Below are positions 7,762 through 16,866 of a DNA stretch of 64,000 nt, piece after piece. Positions within the stretch are counted from its first letter, which is position 1. Every line of letters starts with the position of its first letter. Under the pieces are notes generated by a model. The model made no database searches, was not told where the DNA came from, and saw only the letters and a program-made list of their open reading frames with translations. Origin of the DNA: Pseudobdellovibrionaceae bacterium. Its GTDB lineage: Bacteria; Bdellovibrionota; Bdellovibrionia; Bdellovibrionales; Bdellovibrionaceae. The position numbers and the translations under genes were made by a program. Location of the stretch: NCBI GenBank assembly GCA_019637955.1, contig JAHBUS010000001.1, forward strand, positions 620,001-684,000. The letters run 5' to 3'.

Positions 7762-9259
7762 TTCTCAAAAGGTCGCGGTCATCGGTAGCGGGTTTGGTGG
7801 CCTTGCCGCCGCGATCCGCTTGCAGGCGGCGGGCTTTCAAGTCGAAATCTTCGAAATGCGCGATCTTCCGGGAGGACGCGCCTACGTTTACAAAGAAAAA
7901 GGGTTCACCTTCGACGCGGGCCCCACGGTGATCACCGCGCCCGAGTGTCTCGAAGAGCTCTTCGCTCTCAAAGGCAAGAAGATGAGCGACTACGTCGAGA
8001 TGATGCCGGTCTCGCCTTTTTACCGTTTGTTTTGGGACGACGGTTACGTTTTCGATTACTCCAACGACGAAAAGCTTCTGACCGATCAAATCCGTCAGAA
8101 GTCGCCCGAAGACCTCAGCGGCTACCGCCGCTTCTTGGCGTACTCCAAAGAAGTCTTCAACGAGGGCTACACCAAACTGGCGGCCACGCCGTTCTTGCAT
8201 CTTTGGAGCATGGTGAAAGTGGCGCCGCAGCTGGTGCGCCTGGGCGCCCATCGCAGCGTTTACGCGACGGTTTCAAAGTTCATCAAAGACGAGCATTTGC
8301 GCCAAGCGTTTAGCTTTCACTCTCTTTTGGTGGGCGGAAACCCGTTCAAGACATCGTCGATTTATACGCTGATCCACTTTTTGGAGCGCAACTGGGGCGT
8401 GTTCTTCCCGCGCGGAGGCACCGGCGCGCTGGTGCAGGCGCTCGTTCGCTACTTCGAAGAGATGGGCGGCAAAATCCACTACCAGGCCGAGATCGATCAG
8501 ATCCTGACCAGCGACGGGCGAGTCACCGGCGTTCGCACCAAAGCGGGCCACACGTTTGACTGCGACGTGGTTGTCAGCAACGGCGACGTTTTGCACACCT
8601 ACAAAGATCTGCTCAAGGACACCTCCAAAGCCCGCGCGCGCGAAAAGAGTTTGGAGAACAAGTCCTACAGCATGTCGCTGTTCCTGATCTACTTCGGCAC
8701 GAAAAAGAAGTACCCGAACATGGCCCACCACAACGTGCTTTTCGGCCCGCGCTACCAGGGCCTGCTCGAAGACATCTTCACGAACGGCGTCCTGCCAAAG
8801 GACTTTTCGCTCTACCTGCACGTGCCTTCGCTCACCGACCCCTCGCTCGCCCCCGAAGGCCATGAGTGCTTCTACGTGTTGTCGCCGGTCGCGCATCTCG
8901 GGAAACTGGATGTCGATTGGAACGACATCGGTCCCAAATACGCCGAGTCGATCATGAACTACATGGAAGAAAAGTACCTGCCCGGTCTCAAAGAAAACTT
9001 GGTCGTGCAAAAGATCTTTACGCCGTTTGATTTCCGCGATCAGCTCAACGCGCACTTGGGCTCGGCCTTCAGCCTCGAGCCGCGGCTGACACAATCGGCC
9101 TACTTCCGGCTGCACAATCAGGACGACGACATTAAAGGTCTTTACTTTACAGGAGCCGGGACGCATCCTGGGGCCGGCGTCCCCGGCGTCGTCAATTCGG
9201 CCAAGGCCACCGCCGGACTCGTCATGAAGAATCACACGCTCTCGGAGGACCGAATTTGA
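7748..9259 (+). CDS. crtI: Phytoene desaturase
   Basis: A 503-residue CrtI-type FAD-dependent desaturase that introduces double bases of conjugation into phytoene, leading to neurosporene or lycopene. The N-terminus has the dinucleotide-binding motif VAVIGSGFGGLAAAIRLQAAG, then the family features LPGGRAYVYKEKGFTFDAGPTVIT, and the C-terminal signature TGAGTHPGAGVPGVVNSAKATA. Membrane-associated acting is typical of the family. It overlaps the prenyl synthase gene upstream (14 bases) and the TTG start of crtB downstream (4 bases), so the three genes form one tight unit. Confidence 0.95.
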   Translation: MPTTNSQKVAVIGSGFGGLAAAIRLQAAGFQVEIFEMRDLPGGRAYVYKEKGFTFDAGPTVITAPECLEELFALKGKKMSDYVEMMPVSPFYRLFWDDGYVFDYSNDEKLLTDQIRQKSPEDLSGYRRFLAYSKEVFNEGYTKLAATPFLHLWSMVKVAPQLVRLGAHRSVYATVSKFIKDEHLRQAFSFHSLLVGGNPFKTSSIYTLIHFLERNWGVFFPRGGTGALVQALVRYFEEMGGKIHYQAEIDQILTSDGRVTGVRTKAGHTFDCDVVVSNGDVLHTYKDLLKDTSKARAREKSLENKSYSMSLFLIYFGTKKKYPNMAHHNVLFGPRYQGLLEDIFTNGVLPKDFSLYLHVPSLTDPSLAPEGHECFYVLSPVAHLGKLDVDWNDIGPKYAESIMNYMEEKYLPGLKENLVVQKIFTPFDFRDQLNAHLGSAFSLEPRLTQSAYFRLHNQDDDIKGLYFTGAGTHPGAGVPGVVNSAKATAGLVMKNHTLSEDRI

Positions 9260-10209
9260 GCGACGCGCAGCTGATTCACTACAGCAAAGGTCAAATTCGC
9301 AAGGGGTCCAAATCCTTCGCGCTGGCTTCGCTTTTCTTCTCTGAAAAAGAAAAGGCCGGGTCTTGGCTGCTGTACTCTTGGTGCCGCCACTGCGACGACC
9401 AAATCGACCAGGCCCAGAGCGTTGAAGAGGCTCAGCAACGCCTTTTGAAACTGCGCGAACAAACACTGCTGGCTTACGCCAACATCCAAGTCATGGACAC
9501 CCCCGAATTCGAGGGCCTGCGGCTTCTTTTTCAGGCAACCAAGATGCCCGTGCAATACCCGATGGATCTTTTGCGCGGCATGCAGATGGACGTCGAGGGT
9601 TACATCGGCAAATCCGAAGACGAACTCCTCGATTACTGCTACTGCGTCGCGGGCGTCGTGGGTTTGATGATGTGCCACGTGATGGACGTGAGCGATGACG
9701 CGGCCTTGGTGCACGCGGTGGATCTGGGACAGGCCATGCAGCTCACCAACATCAGCCGCGATATCGACGAAGATCTGAAGCTGGGCCGTGTTTACATTCC
9801 CCGCGAATGGCTGGCGCGCGATGGCCTGACGCCCGAAGATCTGCACGCGCCCTGGACCCGTCCGCTCTGGCCCCGCTACACCAAGCAACTGATGCAAATG
9901 GCCGAAGACAAGTACGATTCAGGCCGACAAGGTCTGTCGTACCTCTCGTTCCGCGCGGCCTGGGCGGTGAGCATCGCCGCGGGTGTTTACCGCGCCATCG
10001 GCATGAAGGTGCTCGACCGGGGCAGCCGGGCCTGGGACCGCCGCTGCTACACGACCGCTCTTGAAAAGAGCTGGATCGTGACTCAAGAGACCTTCTTTGT
10101 CTGCGTGCGCTTGTTACCGCGACTGATCCGTCGCTGGAGACCGGTGACGATCCGCACGATTTTCAATGCCGCGAGCGCGGCGGCGGTCAAACGCCGCTCG
10201 GAGCGCTGA
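9256..10209 (+). CDS. crtB: Phytoene synthase
   Basis: A 317-residue squalene/phytoene synthase family enzyme that joins two geranylgeranyl diphosphates head to head. Both aspartate-rich motifs are present: DDQID (residues 47-51) and NISRDIDEDLKLGRVYIP. The start is a TTG that overlaps the TGA of crtI (TTGA), with GGAGGA six bases upstream, so coupling with crtI is clear. The last 95 bases overlap the 3' end of crtZ on the opposite strand. No lycopene cyclase is found within the window. Confidence 0.95.
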   Translation: MSDAQLIHYSKGQIRKGSKSFALASLFFSEKEKAGSWLLYSWCRHCDDQIDQAQSVEEAQQRLLKLREQTLLAYANIQVMDTPEFEGLRLLFQATKMPVQYPMDLLRGMQMDVEGYIGKSEDELLDYCYCVAGVVGLMMCHVMDVSDDAALVHAVDLGQAMQLTNISRDIDEDLKLGRVYIPREWLARDGLTPEDLHAPWTRPLWPRYTKQLMQMAEDKYDSGRQGLSYLSFRAAWAVSIAAGVYRAIGMKVLDRGSRAWDRRCYTTALEKSWIVTQETFFVCVRLLPRLIRRWRPVTIRTIFNAASAAAVKRRSER

Positions 10210-10692
10210 GCCCGACACCCACAACATTCCGAAGTGGCTCGCGCCCTCTTTCGTTTGCACGGCGTGGTGCTTTTTATGCGCGCCCACGAGAGCGTCAAAA
10301 TAGAAATTGTTCGACTTCAAAAATTTGAGACGGCGGTGGATGAGCACTTCGTGAACGAGAAAGTAAGACGCCCCGTACGCCATGATGCCGTACCCAAAGG
10401 CCTGCCAAAGAGGCGCCGGCGCAAGCGCGCCGTAAAGCAGCGAAAAGAAGCTCGGAAAAAAGAAGAAAAAAGCGAACCCATCGTTCTTTTGAAATCGAGA
10501 GGCGTGGTTGGGGTCGTGATGGTCCTCGTGCACCGGCCACAGAACGCCGTGCATGACGTACTTGTGCAGAGCCCAAGCCACCAGCTCCATGCCGACAAAA
10601 GTTGTTAAAAAGATCAGAATCCAGGCCGTTCCCACGGAAAAAGTATCCGTCCAACCCCGGTTTTTCACAAGTCTGCTTGCAAAATGGGCCAT
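10114..10692 (-). CDS. crtZ: Beta-carotene hydroxylase-like membrane di-iron protein
   Basis: A fatty-acid-hydroxylase/CrtZ-family membrane protein. Four histidine clusters that bind the di-iron site are visible: HKYVMH, HEDHH, HEVLIHRR and HKKHH, with hydrophobic helices between them. In carotenoid pathways this enzyme hydroxylates the beta-ionone ring at C3. The chosen ATG (10692) gives 192 residues, close to the family norm; an ORF extension to 10809 would reach into the divergent gene's start. The gene runs convergently with crtB and overlaps its 3' end by 95 bases, so antisense interference between the two transcripts is possible. A ring-bearing substrate requires a cyclase encoded elsewhere. 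Confidence 0.85.
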   Translation of the reverse strand: MAHFASRLVKNRGWTDTFSVGTAWILIFLTTFVGMELVAWALHKYVMHGVLWPVHEDHHDPNHASRFQKNDGFAFFFFFPSFFSLLYGALAPAPLWQAFGYGIMAYGASYFLVHEVLIHRRLKFLKSNNFYFDALVGAHKKHHAVQTKEGASHFGMLWVSGSALRAAFDRRRARGIENRADRHRSPATDQSR

Positions 10693-10751
10693 TTCTCGCA
10701 AATCTCGCAGGGCCCTCCATTCGGAGGGCTTTGGACGTGGGAGGGGGACCC

Positions 10752-11996
10752 GTGTTGATTCTTCTATTTTCGTTGATGTCCGCTTGGGCGGGCCAGCCGG
10801 CCAAGGCACCGATTCACTTGGATTTTGAAGCGTCGAGCCGTGAGTACGAACGCGCTCTGCGTGCGCAAACGCAAAATATCCGGTTCTCGCAGGTCGAAAA
10901 AGCCTCCGAAGACACCGACGTCGAGAACATCGTTGCCATCGGAAAGCGCAATCTGGACTGGCTCAAACATATCAATGAACACCGCGAGAAACCCTTGTCC
11001 TTCACGGTTCCGGGAAGCCTCGGCGGCATTCCGATCACGGCGCCCAAGAAATACTCGGGCCGCTTGACCATCGAGGCGTTCCAAACGCTGTCGGCCACGC
11101 TGCTGCCCGAGATGACGGAGGTCTTGATCAACGGCAAGAGCTTTACCGACGCGGCCCCGGAGCCGGTCGATGAGTACTTGAAGCTCGGAAATCAGATCGA
11201 CAAAATCTACCAGACCGCCATCCGCTGGCAGATGATGCAACCCTGGCTCAGTTGGTACGCGCGCAACCGCCAAAACGACATTCGCGGTTACTACTTCTTG
11301 AAAGACATCAAAGATCTGCAAACGCAGCTCGTCGGCTGGGCCACGCTCCCCGCCGACAAAAAGGCGTCTTACAAAGAGTGGATGCTCAGTGAGTGCTTCA
11401 ACACCACCGCGAACGAGAACACGTGCCTGCGCGACTTCACCCGCGCCGAAACTAAAAATGACCTGTGGAGCTTTCATCAGTCGTACGTGAGCAAAGCGAA
11501 GAGCACCTTCGAAGAGCTCTATGATTTGCAAAGCGCCCGCCGCGACGTCTCTTGGGACAAGAGCACGAACACCGCGCGCATCGCGATCCAGCCGCAATCC
11601 ACGCCCGAACTCGCCGACTTCTTAACGCTCAATCTGCAAGATGAGTGGAAATGGGTTCAAGCCGGCTGGCGTTTGCTGGTGGACTTCACCGCAAGCGCGC
11701 GCGTGCAGGTGCTGTGGCAACCCGGCATCACGCCGCACGTGAACGGCTTGGGCGGCGACTTGGTCTATATGGATTCGAACGCACCCCTCACCGAGTGGGA
11801 CGTGCAGTGGACGATCCGCCACGAATTCGGTCACGTCTTGGGCTTCCCGGATTGCTACGTCGAGTTCTACGACACCAACGACAAAGCGATGGTGAACTAC
11901 CAAATCGACATCACCGACCTGATGTGCTCGCGCGCCGGCAAACTGCAAGAGCGCCACTTCGTGGACATGAAGAAGAACTACGGGCCCCGCCCGTAG
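10752..11996 (+). CDS. Secreted metzincin-like metalloprotease
   Basis: A 414-residue protein starting at a GTG preceded by GGGAGGGGGACCC. The first residues (VLILLFSLMSAWAG) look like a short signal peptide, so export is expected. Near the C-terminus IRHEFGHVLGFPDCY contains HExxHxxGxxD, the extended zinc site of metzincins with aspartate as third ligand, as known for snapalysin. The remaining 340 residues are not recognised. It is divergent from crtZ, with under 60 bases between the starts, and seems to be a single gene. The protease call rests on this one motif; catalytic glutamate is present. Confidence 0.7.
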   Translation: MLILLFSLMSAWAGQPAKAPIHLDFEASSREYERALRAQTQNIRFSQVEKASEDTDVENIVAIGKRNLDWLKHINEHREKPLSFTVPGSLGGIPITAPKKYSGRLTIEAFQTLSATLLPEMTEVLINGKSFTDAAPEPVDEYLKLGNQIDKIYQTAIRWQMMQPWLSWYARNRQNDIRGYYFLKDIKDLQTQLVGWATLPADKKASYKEWMLSECFNTTANENTCLRDFTRAETKNDLWSFHQSYVSKAKSTFEELYDLQSARRDVSWDKSTNTARIAIQPQSTPELADFLTLNLQDEWKWVQAGWRLLVDFTASARVQVLWQPGITPHVNGLGGDLVYMDSNAPLTEWDVQWTIRHEFGHVLGFPDCYVEFYDTNDKAMVNYQIDITDLMCSRAGKLQERHFVDMKKNYGPRP

Positions 11997-12000
11997 TTTA

Positions 12001-12111
12001 ACATCGTGACATCATCGCCTCCGGGCCCCGACCTAGGCCCCGGAGATGCTCGATATTTAATTAGTTTATATATTATCTTAATTTAAATAAAAGCTTGCCG
12101 ATACTTCGTGA
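12001..12111. other. AT-rich intergenic segment with a GC hairpin
   Basis: An imperfect GC hairpin (CTCCGGGCC near 12018 pairing with GGCCCCGGAG near 12036) lies just after the metzincin stop and may end its transcript, though no T-run follows. From about 12050 the sequence turns strongly AT-rich up to the next gene and is likely to hold its promoter. No clear -35/-10 pair can be chosen. Confidence 0.4.
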
Positions 12112-12789
12112 ATGAAGAAGATCTCCTTTTTTATTCTTGCTCTTTTCTTTTCCTACAATGCTCCTGGCCAGGACGCGGATAAAGTCCTGATCCCAGACAG
12201 CTCGCCAACATTCTTTGAAAGCCATCATTATTGGGCCATCGGACTTCATTATAGTTCGGCAGACCGGTTTTCTTCTGACGCCTACATTTCGGGATCTGTT
12301 AACGGCAGCGTCAACTACGAAGCCAAGACCGATACGGCTTTTACCCTATCTGCCGAGTTTGGCCAGTCAAAGTCAGAGGGATTGGGGTTCAATGCAGGTC
12401 TTGGTTATGATACAAAACGAACGATTTCATCCATCACCGCGAAGGGCGCTGGAGGCACTTCGACCTCAAACAAAGCCAGCGACAGTTTCTCAGTAACGAC
12501 CGTTTATTATAACCCGGTTTACTATTTCGACCGAATTGCGCTGAATGCAGGCATCAATTACTCAATTCCCAAATACGAACCTGCCGAACCTGGATACGTT
12601 GCATACGCGACGGGCGCGATCGGCTATCAAGCCGGACTGAGCTATTTTGCCAATGAAAAGTTCCTTTTGAACCTCGACTATCGAGTCATCAAGATGGATC
12701 TGGATCTTAGCTATCCGACTCTCATCATCGACTTCGGCCGAATCGAAATAAAAGGCATTCAGTTCGGAGTAAAGTATCTCTTCAAATAG
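12112..12789 (+). CDS. Outer-membrane beta-barrel protein, AT-rich gene
   Basis: A 225-residue protein with a signal peptide (MKKISFFILALFFSYNAPGQ). The rest is rich in alternating polar/hydrophobic strands and aromatic residues (for example YYNPVYYFDRIALNAGINYS and IKGIQFGVKYLFK), and it ends in phenylalanine-lysine, near the usual C-terminal aromatic of barrels. An 8-10-stranded small porin-like or OmpW/OmpA-like barrel is likely, but no family is recognised. Base composition and codon use are clearly more AT-rich than in neighbours, suggesting recent acquisition. No good ribosome site is visible ahead of the ATG. Confidence 0.65.
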   Translation: MKKISFFILALFFSYNAPGQDADKVLIPDSSPTFFESHHYWAIGLHYSSADRFSSDAYISGSVNGSVNYEAKTDTAFTLSAEFGQSKSEGLGFNAGLGYDTKRTISSITAKGAGGTSTSNKASDSFSVTTVYYNPVYYFDRIALNAGINYSIPKYEPAEPGYVAYATGAIGYQAGLSYFANEKFLLNLDYRVIKMDLDLSYPTLIIDFGRIEIKGIQFGVKYLFK

Positions 12790-12857
12790 CAAAATGCCGA
12801 AGGCCTAATCAATTTCTTAGGCGCAGCCACGGCGCCAAAGGCGCCTCAATAAACTGG

Positions 12858-15143
12858 CTAGGCGCAGCCTAGCACGGTCCCGCAGTTGGTGCAGCGGAAG
12901 CAGGCGCCTGCGAGTTCGGTGGGGCCGCCGCACTCAAAACATTTCGGTAGGCCGGCGTCGGGAACGACGTCGCCCTTCGGGAGCCGCGAGGATTTTGCGG
13001 CCTTCACCGCTTCGAGGGGCTGACTGCCCTTGGAGCCATCACGGTAAATCGCCACCGCTTTCAAACCCAAACTCCACGCCCGTTTGTAGAGCGCCGAGAC
13101 ATCTTCGACGGTCGATTCGCGCGGCATGTTCACGGTTTTCGAAATGGCGCCGCTCACGAAGGGCTGGAGCGCCGCCATCATTCGCAAGTGCGCTTCGGGC
13201 GTGAGTTCCATCGCGGTCAAAAAGATCTTTTGGTGCTCGGGCTTCAAATCGGGGCATCCCTGAAGCGTGCCGTTCATCTCGACGAAGAGCTGCATGGTCT
13301 GCGCCTGCTCGAGGCTGTAACCCAAACGTTCCAGCCCTTTCAAAAAACCCGTCGCGACGATGCGAAGATCCCCGCCTCCCGACAGTTTTTTGCGTTTCAC
13401 GAGCGAGAACTCGGGTTCCACGCCCGTGGTTTCGGAATCCATCACCAGGCCGATCGTGCCGGTCGGGGCCATCACCGTCGCTTGAGCATTGCGGTAACCA
13501 TGTCGCTTTCCAAGCGTGATCACCTGCCGCCAGACCTCCTCGGTCAACGCCTGCAGCTCTTCCGGAAGGGTGCTCCACCCGATCGAACCCAGCGCTTTTT
13601 GGTGTCGAGCCATCACCTTGAGCATCGCGGTTTTGTTTTTCTTGAATCCCGGAAAGGGGCCTTGGTGCGCGGCCATGCGGGCCGAGCATTCGTAAGCCGT
13701 CCCCGTCAAGAGCGCGACGATCGCGGCGCCCCACGCGCGGCCTTCGTCGGAATCGTAAGCGATCGCCTTTTGCATCAAGAACGCGCCGAGCCCCGCGATG
13801 CCGAGGCCCAAGGGGCGATAGTCGTGCGAGTTCTGCGCGATCCGCGCCGTGGGATAGCTGGCGTCATCCACCAAGATCTCTTGCGCCATGAAGAACACCC
13901 GCGCCGCCTGCACAAAACCGTGCGCATCGAAAGCGCCGTCTCGGTTGATGAAACGCAAAAGGTTGAGCGAGGCCAAATTGCAGGCCGAGTCGTCCAGAAA
14001 TAAATACTCGCTGCAAGGATTGCTCGCATTGATCGGGCCCGCCTCCGGGCAGGTGTGCCAAGAGTTGATCGTGTCTTTGAACTGCAAACCGGGATCGGCG
14101 CAGGTCCAAGCGGCCTCGCTGATCTGGTTCCAAATTTTTTCGGCCGGCACCTGACGTAAGGGTTTTTCGGTTAACCGCGCGCGCAGAGCCCAGTCGGATT
14201 TTTTCTCGACCGCCTTCATGAAGTCGTCGCTCACGCGGACCGAGTTGTTGGCGTTCTGACCCGAAACCGTGCGGTAAGCTTCGCCCTCGTAATCGTTGCC
14301 GTAGCCGGCTTCCATCAGCACCCGCGCTTTTTTCTCTTCGCGCACTTTCCACTGAATAAAATCTTCGATCTCGGGATGGTCGACATCCAAGATCACCATC
14401 TTCGCCGCCCGGCGGGTGGTGCCGCCACTCTTCACCGAACCGGCGCCGCGGTCCAAGACATCCAAAAATGCGATGAGCCCCGAGCTGGTTCCGCCCGCCT
14501 CGAGCTTTTCGTGCTTTGATCGCAGCGTCGAAAAATTCGTCCCCGAACCCGAGCCGAATTTAAAAAGACGTGCTTCGGTTTTGGCCAGCTCGAAGATGCT
14601 CTCGAGGGAGTCCTCGATTTTTTGAATGAAGCACGCCGACACTTGCGGGTGCTTCAAAGCTTCGTCGCGCATCTCAATTTTTTTCGTCTTGGGATTGAAC
14701 CAATAACAAGGGCTCTCGGCCTTCAGGCCGTAAGCGTCGTGCAGACCGTAATTGAACCAAACCGGCGAATTGAAAAGTCCGCGCTGCGAGAACAAAAGCG
14801 CGCGCAGTTCTTTTTCGAAGATGTCGGCCTGTTTTTTGGAACTGAAAAATTTCTGCTTGAGGCCCGCCGTGCGCACGCGTTCGGACACCCGGCGCACCAT
14901 CTGACGGATGCTCACTTCGGATTTGGTGCGCGGAATGCCGTTTTTACGGAAGTACTTTGAAGCCGCGATGTCGACCGCGAGTTGGCTCCAAAACTCGGGT
15001 GCCTCGACCCCTTCCATCTCAAAATAAACCTGCCCTTGATGATCCTTGATCACGCAGTCGACCTTTTTCCAGGCGAACGACTTCTCGAGATCCTGGCCGG
15101 GTGTGTGAAAGAAATGACGGATGGGCAGCTCGGTCTTTTTCAT
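12858..15143 (-). CDS. nrdJ: Vitamin B12-dependent (class II) ribonucleotide reductase
   Basis: A 761-residue adenosylcobalamin-dependent reductase that makes deoxyribonucleotides with or without oxygen. Seen in sequence: the N-terminal segment [11 protein letters not shown], the active-site stretch [21 protein letters not shown] holding the radical cysteine and glutamate (NxCxE), and a C-terminal zinc-ribbon-like pair of CxxC ([14 protein letters not shown]) ending in CA, which would re-reduce the active site. The ATG at 15143 is chosen because the frame upstream (to 15299) overlaps the divergent cysteine desulfurase gene; AAGGGAGG lies somewhat far (about 18 bases) from it. A small hairpin GGCGCCTTTGGCGCC follows the stop. 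Confidence 0.93.
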   Translation of the reverse strand: MKKTELPIRHFFHTPGQDLEKSFAWKKVDCVIKDHQGQVYFEMEGVEAPEFWSQLAVDIAASKYFRKNGIPRTKSEVSIRQMVRRVSERVRTAGLKQKFFSSKKQADIFEKELRALLFSQRGLFNSPVWFNYGLHDAYGLKAESPCYWFNPKTKKIEMRDEALKHPQVSACFIQKIEDSLESIFELAKTEARLFKFGSGSGTNFSTLRSKHEKLEAGGTSSGLIAFLDVLDRGAGSVKSGGTTRRAAKMVILDVDHPEIEDFIQWKVREEKKARVLMEAGYGNDYEGEAYRTVSGQNANNSVRVSDDFMKAVEKKSDWALRARLTEKPLRQVPAEKIWNQISEAAWTCADPGLQFKDTINSWHTCPEAGPINASNPCSEYLFLDDSACNLASLNLLRFINRDGAFDAHGFVQAARVFFMAQEILVDDASYPTARIAQNSHDYRPLGLGIAGLGAFLMQKAIAYDSDEGRAWGAAIVALLTGTAYECSARMAAHQGPFPGFKKNKTAMLKVMARHQKALGSIGWSTLPEELQALTEEVWRQVITLGKRHGYRNAQATVMAPTGTIGLVMDSETTGVEPEFSLVKRKKLSGGGDLRIVATGFLKGLERLGYSLEQAQTMQLFVEMNGTLQGCPDLKPEHQKIFLTAMELTPEAHLRMMAALQPFVSGAISKTVNMPRESTVEDVSALYKRAWSLGLKAVAIYRDGSKGSQPLEAVKAAKSSRLPKGDVVPDAGLPKCFECGGPTELAGACFRCTNCGTVLGCA

Positions 15144-15225
15144 AATAAAAAGCTTAAGGGCCTCCCTTGGAGATGGCAAAACCCATGTTGCCAGGCCGCC
15201 TCTTTTTTGGCTAAATTCCGGGCTG

Positions 15226-16410
15226 ATGAGCGCGCCCAAAACCTTGTATTTTGACCATAACGCCACGACCCCAGTCGACCCTCGCGTCCTCGAGGTCATG
15301 CTCCCCTATTTCATGGAGCAATTTGGCAATTCCATGAGTCTCAACTACTCATTTGGTTGGCAGGCCGAATCGGCCGTTGAGACCGCGCGCCGTCAAGTTT
15401 CGCAGGCCCTCGGTTGCGAGCCCAAAGAAATCACCTTCACGTCCGGCGCGACCGAGGCCAACAACTGGGCCATCGAAGGCATCTGCGAAATGATCCGCGC
15501 CGATGAAGGCCCGGGCGCTCGAATCCACTTGCTGGTGTCACCCGTCGAGCACAAATCGGTTTTACAATCGGCCGAGCGCGCGGTGCGCGTTTTTGGCGCC
15601 GAGCTCGAATACATTCCCGTCAATGCTCACGGCCAAGTGGTGGTGAGCGAACTCGAAAAGAGGATCCAGCCGCACACCCGGCTCGTGTCGGTGATGTGGG
15701 TGAACAACGAAATCGGCTCGATCAACCCGATCCTCGAGATCGCGCGTCTCTGCCACGATAAAAAAGTCTACCTGCACTCGGATGCCACCCAGGCGCTCGG
15801 AAAAATTCCGGTCGACCTGCAAAACGTTCCGGTCGATCTGCTCTCGTTCTCGGCGCACAAACTCTCGGGCCCCAAGGGCGTGGGCTTTTTGTTTTTGCGC
15901 TCGAAAAGCCCCAAAGTCGCACTCCCGGCCATGATGTGCGGAGGCGGTCACGAACGTGGCCTGCGCTCGGGAACGCTCAACGTCCCGGGGATCGTGGGCC
16001 TCGGCAAAGCGGTCGAGATCGCGCGCCTCGAAGGTGAGGCTGAACAAAGCCGTCTGCGCGCGCTTCGCGATTTCATGTGGAATCAATTGCACGCCTCGTT
16101 TCCGCAAGCCCGCTTGAACGGGCATCCCACCGAGCGGTCGCCGAACAATCTCAACATCACCTTCAAAGGCACCCGCGTTCCTGCCGCTCTCAAAGGTCTC
16201 GCGGTCAGCCGAGGCTCCGCTTGCCACTCCGGCGGCACCAGCACGAGTCACGTGTTGAGCGCGCTGGGTTTGAGCGAGAGCGAAGCGGGCCAAACTTTGC
16301 GCATCACATTGGGCCGCACCACCACGGACGCCGACGTGCTCGAAGCCGTGGGACTGCTCAAGTCCCAGATCCAGACCAGCAGTACGCCCGCCCCTACGGC
16401 GTCCTTGTAA
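15226..16410 (+). CDS. Cysteine desulfurase (NifS/IscS-like)
   Basis: A 394-residue PLP enzyme that takes sulfur from cysteine for Fe-S cluster or thiolation pathways. The N-terminus [14 protein letters not shown] is family-typical; the PLP lysine is in [10 protein letters not shown], preceded by [11 protein letters not shown]; the sulfur-carrying cysteine is in [20 protein letters not shown], on a long loop as in IscS/NifS. The ATG at 15226 gives the canonical N-terminus; the frame open to 15121 is discounted. The next gene on the strand is an A-type Fe-S carrier, which supports an Fe-S assembly role. No iscU or iscR is seen nearby. Confidence 0.92.
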   Translation: MSAPKTLYFDHNATTPVDPRVLEVMLPYFMEQFGNSMSLNYSFGWQAESAVETARRQVSQALGCEPKEITFTSGATEANNWAIEGICEMIRADEGPGARIHLLVSPVEHKSVLQSAERAVRVFGAELEYIPVNAHGQVVVSELEKRIQPHTRLVSVMWVNNEIGSINPILEIARLCHDKKVYLHSDATQALGKIPVDLQNVPVDLLSFSAHKLSGPKGVGFLFLRSKSPKVALPAMMCGGGHERGLRSGTLNVPGIVGLGKAVEIARLEGEAEQSRLRALRDFMWNQLHASFPQARLNGHPTERSPNNLNITFKGTRVPAALKGLAVSRGSACHSGGTSTSHVLSALGLSESEAGQTLRITLGRTTTDADVLEAVGLLKSQIQTSSTPAPTASL

Positions 16411-16539
16411 AATGACAGGCACTCGCGATAAAGGCCTCCCGCACCCCCTCTAAACCTTGAATTTCACTTAAGAATTTAAGGCCCGCCCGACGGCCAAAAG
16501 CCCGTGGAGAATGCCCGCCATTTGTGCTAGTCTAATTTC

Positions 16540-16866
16540 ATGATCCAGATGACAGAAACCGCCGCTTCTAAAATCAAATCCCTGCGCTCCGAAGAGGGCA
16601 AACCCGCTGAGTACTTCCTCCGTGTGGAAGTGAAAAAAGGCGGATGCTCGGGCCTGTCTTACAAAATGGATTTCGGCAATGAAATCAAAAATGGCGACAA
16701 AGTTTTTGAGTTCCACGGCGAGAAACTCGTCGTCGACACCTCGTCGTTCATGTACTTGATCGGCATGACCCTCGACTACTCGGGCGGCCTGAACGGCAAA
16801 GGCTTCGTGTTCAACAACCCGAACGCCACCAAATCTTGCGGCTGCGGTTCCAGCTTCAACGTTTAA
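16540..16866 (+). CDS. A-type iron-sulfur carrier (ErpA/IscA/HesB family)
   Basis: A 108-residue HesB-domain protein that holds and passes Fe-S clusters to target enzymes. The three conserved cysteines are in GGCSGLSY and in the C-terminal SCGCGSSF. Length and motif spacing match IscA/ErpA. It may start at ATG 16540 or at ATG 16549 (MTETAASK). It lies 129 bases after the cysteine desulfurase gene, so separate promoters are possible. Its TAA overlaps the stop codon of the convergent protease gene by three bases. Confidence 0.9.
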   Translation: MIQMTETAASKIKSLRSEEGKPAEYFLRVEVKKGGCSGLSYKMDFGNEIKNGDKVFEFHGEKLVVDTSSFMYLIGMTLDYSGGLNGKGFVFNNPNATKSCGCGSSFNV

